Below are positions 55,425 to 64,000 of a DNA stretch of 64,000 nucleotides, piece after piece. Positions within the stretch are counted from its first letter, which is position 1; each line of letters begins with the position of its first letter. The notes below the pieces were generated by a model. It saw only the letters and a list, made by a program, of their open reading frames with translations, was not told the origin of the DNA and searched no databases. Source of the stretch: Pyrenula massariospora (lineage: Eukaryota; Ascomycota; Eurotiomycetes; Pyrenulales; Pyrenulaceae); the NCBI GenBank assembly GCA_021030905.1, contig JAGFMI010000006.1:1426001-1490000 (forward strand). Direction: 5' to 3'. The translations under genes were made by a program, and so were the position numbers.

Positions 55425-55799
55425 TCATTTGTACTTACAGGCCCCTACACCATCGCCATCTACACTTTTCCAATCACCAGGAGAGCCCATCATCCTAGAA
55501 GCAAGGGGCTGATCTTCCCATTTCGCGTCGCCTTCTTCACTTTCGTTGGGAGAGGGTTTGAAACCGAAACCACCATAGGACGGTTTACCAGACCACCTTG
55601 AGCGGGTGGAGAGAGATTCGTCTTCAAATTGATCAGTAGTCATCCGTTCAAATGTAAACGCCGGGGAGCGCAGATTAAGATGAAATGCCAAAAGCGAGGA
55701 CTGCCTGGGAATGTTTTGCGTACCTCGAGGCAAGTGCGGCGCTGCAAATACGGCGTGCAGACATACAAAGGCAGCGCTGGCAAGTGTGGCGATATACAT
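55425..55799 (-). CDS. Small secreted protein of unknown function, about 124 aa
   Basis: ATG at 55799 (the frame upstream opens only with TTG) starts a clear signal peptide, MYIATLASAAFVCLHAVFAA, probably cut before PHLPRG. The mature part of about 100 residues has almost no cysteine, is rich in Ser, Gly, Asp and Arg, and has no known domain (KPSYGGFGFKPSPNESEEG, PGDWKSVDGDGVGA). Unspliced, the frame ends GACKYK and a TGA at 55425. A strong donor, GTAAGT, sits right after GCC-T there, and joining it to the AG at 55371 would make TAG at the junction, so the protein likely ends at or just after DGVGA either way. Small secreted proteins of this type include effectors, but nothing here shows that. 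Confidence 0.6.
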   Translation of the reverse strand: MYIATLASAAFVCLHAVFAAPHLPRGTQNIPRQSSLLAFHLNLRSPAFTFERMTTDQFEDESLSTRSRWSGKPSYGGFGFKPSPNESEEGDAKWEDQPLASRMMGSPGDWKSVDGDGVGACKYK

Positions 55800-57633
55800 T
55801 GTTGCTTTCAAACTCGACTTTCGACAGGTGGAGCTTCCGCAAAATGTAGAAGAGTCACGATCCGAAAGAAACGACTGGAAAGACCGTAATTTGTAATTGC
55901 GAACCAGAGCGCCAATAAAGCAGGAAATTCATGTCCTTCGAGGTTTCTAATCGTTCTTGTACTTTTCTGCCAACTTTCAGGAATATCGAGCTCATGATGC
56001 GTCAGCCCGGCTGTTGGCGCTGGGAAGCCGCATGTTTGCGACATACTTCGCCGATGATGTCTTTGGATCCGGTTCGACAATCCATTCACGAATGAGCACG
56101 TTTAGTGCGATATTCAGTTTCCAGAGCAATCGAGGCAACGCCGGCAGAGCTGCCTTGAATTCTTTCGGGTTTTCGGCGTCAGAACTGAGGGGCGGAGACT
56201 TCTCATATTCAGATCTCTTGTCGGTGCGTGACACAGCTTCGGAGTTGTCACAGGAAAACAAGTACGTTCAATTAGACAACCCTGGCAGGCACATCATTGC
56301 ACAATGAGTGTAGGGTCGCATAGAGCCTAGTACCCGCGATCGTGGACTCCAGGTGGAATTCGAGGACAGCCTCCTCAATGTTCATATGCTTCCATATTGT
56401 CGGACAATTGACGAAGCCTAGCATTTTGAACTATCGAGAGAGGACAGGTAAATGCTACACAACAATCGGTCCTGCTGTATTCATTCCCACAACACACAGT
56501 CTCGCCTACAAATTCCCTCCCGCTTCGTGCTAGATCCCACCTTACCGATGTAATGCAAGTTATATTCGGAGAGATACGAAATGACAAAATTCCGGATATG
56601 GACACAGTCAGCTGAGCCTAGATGCTTTGATCACTGTTGATGCCACGAGAAAAAAAGAGCATGGCTAAGGGAGGTTCTTCTGCTCCACTTCCGCCTAGGA
56701 TTTACCAAAAGACCAGGTCGACAAATTATTGTGGGACTTCACTTTGATATAAAGTTTGTTGACATTGGCAGATTATTGTCATCTTAATCAGAAATTCAGC
56801 GTAAATTGTATCCAATTTTCAGAAGATTCTACGATGAAATATGTATCATCCACAAGTAGTACTTTTCGATTACCGGGAGCTGGGCCCGGGGCTGACCGGG
56901 TTGAGATAAGACCACAGAGATGGAAACGGCCGATGTTAGTCGTTACATCATAAGCGGAGTGATTTAACCAAAATAGTAGCGATACAATAAAACAATATCG
57001 TTTTTCGTATATCTTGTCTAAGATCCAATATTAGGATTTCCAGTCAATCAAGCGCGGTATTGACATATGAATAAATCCTGAAGCTAAGACCGCAATTGTT
57101 TCTCAAACCCAAAGTACGCTTTGCTTCGCTATGATCCTTTGCAAAACCTCCCTTGTACTTCCTCCCTGATAGAATTAAAATTCGAAATAGTTCCCCTTTC
57201 TAACTCCCACATCCTCTCCACGTGGAGGGGTGGGCACGGCTATAAACGACGAAGAATGCGTGAGTGGCTTGGGGATTGGGAGGACTGAGGTTACACAGCA
57301 GGTAGAATTTTACTGGGTGAGCTCCCTACGGCTCTGATTTGAAGCCACAATTTTTGGAGGCAGCCATATTGCTTTTTTTAGCCCCACTGCTTCTTGTGCC
57401 CTCGCGTAGATGAGGCTGGAGACTTTTGACAATTTTCGATTTCCAAATTTCAAACTAGCAAATTTGAAGGCTGTACTGGTCATGTTCCAGGGATCCCACG
57501 CGTCAAAGTTCAAGATCTGTCGAGGCTGGGTGTCAGAAGTCGTGGCGCATCTGATTGGACACTTTGGCGCCCGCCCGGTGTATACTGGATGCGCCACGAT
57601 TTCTGACACCAAGCTTTGTGTCCTGACGATGGC
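55800..57633. other. 1.8-kb divergent spacer upstream of the NOD-like receptor gene
   Basis: Between the secreted-protein start (minus) and the receptor gene (plus). It holds the inverted-repeat element at 57521-57614. A minus-strand frame at 55992-56261 reads like protein (EFKAALPALPRLLWKLNIAL) but lacks a start and a domain. Otherwise AT-rich with no recognised site. Confidence 0.45.
57521..57614. repeat. Short inverted-repeat element, copy 2, at the receptor gene 5' end
   Basis: Arms 57521-57551 and 57588-57614 are near-perfect reverse complements (core GGTGTCAGAARTCGTGGCG), enclosing a GC-rich loop. The outer part, CGAGGCTGGGTG, is the same as in the element at 2577-2653, differing at one position of the WCAGAA core. 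Probably a MITE or solo terminal repeats of one DNA-transposon family. It ends 20 bp before the first usable ATG of the receptor gene, so it lies in its leader or promoter. Confidence 0.65.
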
Positions 57634-60600
57634 ATGAAGAAGGTCTGTCTCTCTTGTCCTTCTTCAACGCCAAAAAGAAATGAAATTAAGGAACGGCATG
57701 AACCGAATCTATTCGCCGCCGCAAAACGTCAAATCCGTAGCAAGGTGGGGCATTCTGAGTCTCTCGTCCTTCGAAAAGATCTTGACATGAAGTTGACAGC
57801 ATTGTATTCGTTCATGGACTTTTTGGCGGACCATGGAAAGGTTTTATAGCTAAGCTAAAAAGCAAGAACAAGACATTCACAACAGACGAGGACGCCAACA
57901 GCTTATCATCGTCGACATCATTGTCAAGGACCACGACAACACCGCCTCGGAGGAATGAAGTGTTCTGGCCGCGTGACTTGCTAGTCCAAGCAATCAACAA
58001 CGTTACAATCTATACTTATGGATATGATGCTGACGTGAAGAAATTCATGGCCGCGGCTGGTCTAAATACAGTACATGAGCATGGCCGAAATCTCCTCAAT
58101 GCATTGTCCGACTTGCTTGAACTAGAATCAGAGGTTTGCCAACTATTTGGGCCGTGTGATGCAAGAAATGTCTTTGCTAGGCTGACGGGTGGCAGAATTT
58201 ACCAATCATTTTTATTGCGTACAGCCTTGGGGGACTCGTCGTCAAAGAGGTGAAATTTCCGTTCTCAATGGATTAATCTTGAGCTTATTCTAGAAGACCT
58301 TGAACCAATCAGCTAGCACTATCGATATATCAAGAAAGGCAGTTCTTTCAAACACCTTTGGCATTGTATTTCTCGGAACACCGCACAAAGGATCGAAAGC
58401 CGCAAGGTATGGCCGCATTGTATTTCGACTGACCCAGATATTTGCTTCACAAAGCGCGAATACCAGATTGATGTCATCTCTTCAAAAAAATTCCGAAACT
58501 CTCGACCGTATTTCGACGGCATTCTATGAGACGTTAGAGAAGAACGATGAACTCATGGTTTATTCCTTCCTTGAAGAGAAAGAAAATCGCGTATTGATAT
58601 TTGGACTTCGGATTGTACCACCAAACTCCGGAAGGATCGGTCATGTGAGGGAAAACTGGGGAACTATCTCAGCGGATCATAGGAATATCGCGAGATATAC
58701 AAGTACCAACGATGATGGCTTCGTCAAGGTCGCGACGGTGCTAAAACGCTGGACTCGCATATGTGAGCAACGTGAGTCAACCTGATATATGATTTCGCAA
58801 TGAAATTTGTTCTGTAACTAAGTCTTTCTCTTAGGCCCGAAAAAGTATATTGAACAGTACAAAGGCAAGTTTTCCGACTAGAATCCGAGCAAGCTTTATG
58901 TAAAGCTTACAAGCAATCTAGCATGTCTCAAAAGTCTTAATGATGAAGCGGCCCGAACCCGGATTCATGAAGTCGAACAAGTTTCAACCCGTAACAAGAA
59001 CAGCTTCGAATGGCTCTTTACAGAAAGAACGCAGTTCCGTCGATGGCTGTCAGACAATAATGACTTGTACGATCCAATTTTCTGGATAACGGGGAAGCCT
59101 GGCTCGGGAAAATCGACGCTTATGCGCTTCGCGCTTGAGGATTCGCGGACAGCAGGAATGCTACCAGACTCCGAAGGGCAACCGATTGCTTATTTCTTCC
59201 ATCTGCGAGGAAAAGCTGTTGTACAGAAGAGCTTAAATGGCATGCTGAAGGAGCTCTTGTTTCAGATCCTGACACAGTTTGAGCATTTTTTTACGCTTAT
59301 CCGACCTGAACTACTGCGTCTGAAAATGATTCCGGGCGTTCCCAAGTGGGACATTGCTAGTCTGACACAAATGCTATTAGAAATACCCAACCTGAAATCC
59401 CATGCATCTGGGAAAAGAGATCGCATCGTCCTCTTCATTGACGCTCTTGATGAGAATGAGGACCAGAAGGCCAATGAGACAATGATGCACATATTCAAAA
59501 ACCTCTCCTCTTTGTATAATGAGACTCATCGGGATCACGGTTCGCCAGTTCTAAAAATTTGCTTGGCGAGCAGACCATGGCCGCTGTTTCAGAACGAGCT
59601 AGGAACAAACCCCCGAATACCCTCGTTTGCAATTCATGATTTTACATCGGACGACATCAAATTTTACAGCATGTCCCTCCTCAAGCGGTCAATGTCACAA
59701 TCGGAAATGGTTGATAACATCCATGTTGCCATAACGCGACTTTCGCAAGACATCATCGACAAGGCTAGAGGGGTGTTTGTCTGGGTGAGGGTAGTTGTTG
59801 ACGATCTACGTCAGCAACTCATCGATGGGACACCAGTCGAAACACTTCAGGCGATTATCTTGGGATATCCCGACGAGCTGAAAGAGTTTTACAAATATAT
59901 CATAAGTCGAATTTCGCCGATCTATTCCCGGGAGACAGAGGTGGCACTGAAGGTACTACTGGGCAGCCGGGTAAGTCTTAGTCTCCAGGAGCTGTTCGCG
60001 ATTACCCAGATATGTGTTGGGAAGACAACTGTCCCCGACCTGGGAGACTCTAGTCAGATCGAAAGGTGGCTGAATTCCCGCTCTGGTGGATTGATCGAGG
60101 TCATTGAGACCAGCGTTGGCCAAAAATCCAACGGCAAGGAGGTAGGGACTTATGTACAATTTATCCACCAGACTACACAAGAATTTGTGCGAGAAGGAAT
60201 TCCAGGATTACCGAACACTTTGAAGCCAGGATCACACCATTTTCAAGCTAGTGGTAGTCGACTTATAGCCCTAGCATGTCTGGACAAACACCCGCCTCAC
60301 GTAGATCTTCGTCGTGTTTCCAAGCAGCTATTTGCATATCTCAGAGATGTGGAGAGAGAATTAGATGCTAATCCGCAGACGGAATCATCACAGCTTTCAT
60401 CCTTGCCTACTTGGGGCGGTGGATTTAGGCTTGATATGTTTCCAGAGCAAAAAAGATCACGGGGGTTTGAGTGCGAGCTGATGTATGAAAACGACTACGT
60501 TTACTATTTGGATGATCAGGTCGAGACAACTTGGAAATGTATCTTCAAAGATGCTTTCCCATTTACTCATCGTTGCGGGCTGATGATCATTTTTCAGAAT

Positions 60601-61116
60601 CTCTATCATAGTACCTTTAATCTTGAAGGGCCATGCTGTTCTGAACTGCTTTTCTACGCAGCTCTAGGCACGCGCCTCTCAGAAGACCGTCTTGATAGAC
60701 CACGAATGCTCCGTCGAATGGTCGAGACACTTGACGCAGATGGATTGGATAAGCCTTGCCAGAGTGATCTCCTAAGATGGCGTATAGATGGTAGCCTTTC
60801 CGAATTTCTAGGCGACACATATTTCGCGACATATGTTTCTTATCTTTCCTGCACTGTTCTCAGCTATCTTGCACTAGCAGAAAGGAGCGGGGAGATTAGT
60901 GATGAAGACATATTGGAAATGGCAGAGATTCTACTCAAAGCTGGTGCGTCACCTTTACGAACACTGGGCATCGTATTTGAAGGCAACTCCTCCAGTGTTG
61001 ATGGAATCTCGCTGCTGAACCTTTGTGCCCGGTTCAAGGGTGATATGAGTGAAAGATGGGTTGATCTCCTACTCCGGTATGGAGCCAGACTGCTGAGCAC
61101 TGAAAGACTTCTCTAA
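57634..61116 (+). CDS. NOD-like receptor: SesB-type esterase plus NACHT domain, multi-exon, over 1029 aa
   Basis: Fungal NLR joining an alpha/beta-hydrolase (SesB-like) effector domain to a NACHT NTPase, a class implicated in non-self recognition and cell death. Supported exons: about 57804-58133, 58196-58249, 58294-58771, 58835-58864 and 58922-61116. The esterase part gives VFVHGLFGGPW (oxyanion block), WPRDLL and IYTYGYDADV, then after splicing IIFIAYSLGGLVVKE with the nucleophile serine, and FLGTPHKGS. The link CLKSLNDEAARTRIHEVE leads to Walker A GKPGSGKST (57 nt after 59040) and Walker B RIVLFIDALDE. The C-terminal 350 residues lack clear repeats; one ankyrin-like LLKAGASPL occurs. The intron at 58865 has a GC donor. 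The first exon is unresolved: the ATG at 57634 opens a basic stretch, but its frame does not run into the VHGL block without an extra intron or a frameshift. Confidence 0.83.
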
Positions 61117-63272
61117 CGCCTTCAACTAAAACTTAGCTTGTGGAAATCGGATCAATGTCTTTACAGACCTTGATACAGTTAATGAGGGACATGTGGTATA
61201 CACCTCTATGGTGATGTCAGGCCTTACCTGCTTGTCTGCAATCGGAGCAGGAGACTCCACAATCAAGGGATATTACGACACGGCGAATTCCAAACCAGAC
61301 GATAAAGACCTCACAGGTTCCCAAGTCCGTGACAGCGATCGATAGGTGCTTCTAGGTGCATGTACACAACAGACTCTTCGTCCTATCAGAGAATATAATG
61401 CACGTTTCACTACGCTTTTGGTCCAATTCTCGAAATCCAATTTTAATTAAATACGCTTAAGATGGAGCCATGGGCACTTTTCTTATACAAGTCCTTCCTC
61501 TTTTCCAAAGCCATTCGAATCATCCTCTCCATTCATCACTAACTCAAAAAACGTAGGGGGATAGGGGACTACTTGAAGTAGTTGTTAAATCTATCTCGTT
61601 GAGAGAGTGACAGATAGGAGACGGCCACGCACAACCCAGCCCAGCAATGCAATGTAATGGCGAGGCTCTATCTAGAGTGCACTTATCCGCCCACATATCT
61701 AAAATTTGAAAACAAAAGACGGACAGAGTCTAACTATCCAGCAAGCGAAGAGATCATAAATCGTCTGTAGGACCTGTGAAGCCCTCCATCACGTTGTGAC
61801 TGATCTTACATCCCTATCATACCCACCCACTGTCTCTCCTTCCCCCCAACCGTAACACCCACTGCCTACCTACCTTACTAACTCCCTACCTCCGCACCTC
61901 CCGACCAACCTAGTCACCAAACCCCCCAGCACAGCGCACACATCCATCTTCCGCAGACAGAAAATCTCCATAATATCCTATCACCGCAGGCCGTAAAGCG
62001 TCGGCCAACCTCCCTCGACAGCCTCATCGACGCCCACTAACATAGCGTAGCATGGGAACATCACCACGACCAGCACGCAGACGAACACAGCACGCCACAG
62101 GCAGGCAATCAGCGATGTTAGAATACACGAAGAGAGAGTCTATTTGCAACGATCTGGAGATCTTGTAGTGATGTGAATCAACAATTCTTACCTACGCAAG
62201 CCCTGATGTAAATGTCCGGAATGGATTGATCACAGCCGAGAGTCTCAGAAGCCTTGAGGTTTGTTAGTATGGCTTGCAACGCCACCTCGACATCTAGTAT
62301 GGGATTCGTAATAGGTTGACGTTTTTACCTTGGTTCTTACAAGATCTCCATGAGACAGTCTAGATACTTCGTAAAACCTAGCTATCACCTACAACGGCAA
62401 TTATCTGTTCCGCCATATCATGGTCATTGGCATGCCATCTCATCACCCACTACAAGCCAGGTTATCCGTGCACGGGGCCACCGCAACATCGCCTTCTTAT
62501 ATAACCTTAAGTATAGAAATACTCACTTGCTCGTCTAGCCTTATAGAAGACGTAGACAAAACAGCTTCTGTACCTCACACTTCCCATCTCAACCACCCCC
62601 AAAACCCAAGTGCCATCACACTCAGAGAAAGAAATAAAGTGAAACCGTCCTATACCTAACCAGGCCCTCCCTCACCCTCTTCTTCCGAAAAGTCAAACAA
62701 AGCCTCTATTCCAACCACCGACCATAGGTCTAGAAAGTACATCTATTCAGACCTTACGCTACACAGACCAAAAGGGAGCGAAAACGCAACCAAGTTTCTT
62801 GTATCAAAGATTTTACTTACTGGATATCTATACCCATCAATTCCCAGCTTTATCCCATTCGCTTCGCTTTATATCCTTGAAAATAGAGAGAGGGTATAAT
62901 AGTGACAACACACCCTCCGCATGGTCATCTGACTACCACACCACATTGAGAGTCCCCCGACCAAAAATCTTTAACCCGCGGTGCGGTGTCAACCCTCCCT
63001 CCTTTCTATTCCACCGCTCTCCAAGGGGTGCAATAGAGCCGTAAAAGTTTTTGCAAGAGAAAAGTTCATCCGCCGTGCCCAACTCGTCCAATGCAGTGCA
63101 TGTACTCCAACAACTCGCTGCGCTCTGCTCCGCCAGGGCATGGGCATACGCGTCGCATCACATCACCAACCTCTCCTCTCCACACGTTGCTTTTTTGCCC
63201 TGAAACCAGGGCCCCCTTCTCCAAGACATCTCGCGCAACCCTGCCCCCTTACCCCAATCCCACCTCGTCTAC
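61117..63272. other. 2.2-kb spacer between convergent genes
   Basis: Follows the NOD-like receptor stop and precedes the stop of the Hsp70-like gene. Composition is C/A-rich around 61820-62100. No supported gene; frames at 62350-63442 lack domains and partly lie antisense to the Hsp70-like last exon. Confidence 0.45.
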
Positions 63273-64000
63273 CTAAATCTGGCACTGCACCGCCCCATAA
63301 CCTCTCCCTGGCAGACCAGCTCGGCGTTGAACTCCGACCCATCGAGCGTGAGATAAATGTCAAAGTAGACCCTGTAGAACGTGCCCTGCGGGGTATCCAT
63401 CCTCTCGAAATCCTTCTCGAGATTTTTGCGCGAGAGATCTGATGTCAGGGTGACAACTTCCTTAATGCCTGTCGATTCAAAGTCAGGTCAGTCGCGTAGA
63501 AGAGAAAAAAAAACACATTGGGACAAAATTCGGGTGGGGGGATAACTTACGCGGATCCTTCGTGTACTCGGGGCAAACATCCTCATCGCACGCGTACAGA
63601 ATATCCTCATACATCAACGTCGCCCCCGGCGCCACCTGCCGGAAGAATGAGACCTTGACCGGTTCCCCGATCTTGACACGCTCGCCCTTTTGCACGAAGA
63701 TCTGGCGTGTGTATTTACACCGATCTTTCCCGTCTAAGCTCGGCACGCGGTACTGTTCGGGATGATGACCTTCTTTGAAGGGTTGTAAAGTGGCCATGAG
63801 GTAATGCCTTCGTGCGACACGCGATGTGATGACTCGCTCCGTGATACCGGCTGTGACGGCGCCTTTGACGATGGCTGCGACCGAGTCCATGGGTCGAACA
63901 ACCTTGCTCTGGAATTGAGGAGGCACATGTAGCTTGATCTGTTGGAAGAGGTATTCTGAAGCACCGAAGCCACCCACAACGAGTACATTCTGTAGACTGC
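63273..64000 (-). CDS. Hsp70-like actin-ATPase-domain protein, C-terminal part (runs off the window)
   Basis: Fungal protein with a DnaK/Hsp70-type nucleotide-binding domain but without the usual peptide-binding end. The visible part comes from minus-strand exons 64000-63551 and 63468-63273 with a GT-AG intron between. It starts inside NVLVVGGFGASEYLFQQI, the adenosine-contacting block of the actin/Hsp70 fold, runs through SVAAIVKGAVTAGI, and ends with a beta-rich C-terminal region (FYRVYFDIYLTLDGSEF, CSARFR). The splice rebuilds KDPR/IKEVVTLTSDLS. Such proteins are common in ascomycetes, often many per genome, and are mostly uncharacterised; a chaperone activity is not assured. The N-terminal two thirds lie beyond 64000. 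Confidence 0.85.

Noticed and set aside
55992-56261. Minus-strand protein-like segment (LPRLLWKLNIALNVLIREW)
   Set aside because: Amino-acid makeup looks real, but there is no ATG, no convincing upstream exon and no family I can name, so I do not call a gene.
1-64000. tRNA, rRNA or CRISPR features
   Set aside because: I saw no cloverleaf-like segment with a proper T-arm word, no rRNA core, and no array of regularly spaced direct repeats; this is a reading by eye, and a tRNA scan would be decisive.

Overview
The window reads as nuclear DNA of a filamentous ascomycete (Pezizomycotina). The evidence is short GT-AG introns of about 45-80 bp splitting conserved proteins, a HET-domain protein, a NACHT-type NOD-like receptor, a Zn2Cys6 regulator, an Hsp104-type chaperone, an Rdh54-type recombination ATPase, and long gene-poor spacers. 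I cannot fix the order or genus from sequence alone. I rebuilt exon structures by hand where reading frames, splice sites and family motifs agreed. Twenty-two protein-coding genes are supported; the last one runs off the right edge.

Left part (1-19 kb): an acetamidase-like amidase (503-2492), a gene-poor stretch with a fold-back element and a 21-bp minisatellite, an acyltransferase-3 membrane enzyme (4459-5922), a proline-rich four-helix membrane protein (6682-7599), a HET-domain incompatibility-type protein on the minus strand (8513-10300), a seven-exon FAD monooxygenase (11410-12999), about 3.5 kb without a convincing gene, then a many-exon cation diffusion facilitator transporter on the minus strand (16543-18414).

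Middle (19-45 kb): a seven-exon Zn2Cys6 transcription factor whose true start and zinc cluster appear only after splicing (19210-22984), a DUF2235 hydrolase (24177-25866), a small heat-shock protein (27579-28928), a flavin-reductase-like FMN protein with an optional mitochondrial presequence (29463-30566), a mitochondrial phosphate carrier (31147-32210) divergent from a conserved fungal one-helix protein (32598-34439), a 254-bp inverted-repeat element, a phosphatidylserine-decarboxylase-like enzyme of the group that includes amino-acid decarboxylases (36285-37568), Hsp104 (38385-41192) with heat-shock elements upstream, and a four-helix membrane protein (43126-44299).

Right part (45-64 kb): an Rdh54/Rad54B-type SNF2 ATPase (45596-48726), a membrane-anchored peptidase-inhibitor-I9-like protein (49128-49670), an aldehyde dehydrogenase (50532-52174), a thaumatin-like GPI-anchored surface protein (52670-53928), a small secreted protein (55425-55799), a SesB-esterase/NACHT NOD-like receptor (57634-61116) with an inverted-repeat element at its 5' end, and the 3' part of an Hsp70-like ATPase-domain protein (63273-64000).

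The genes do not form one pathway. Two loose themes stand out: proteostasis (Hsp20, Hsp104, Hsp70-like) and self/non-self or innate immunity (HET protein and NOD-like receptor). The most unusual signals are an in-frame 51-nt intron inside the DNA-binding zinc cluster, a candidate 9-nt microexon in the transporter, a GC-AG intron in the receptor gene, and small inverted-repeat elements sharing terminal motifs. I did not find a biosynthetic cluster, CRISPR array, tRNA or rRNA.
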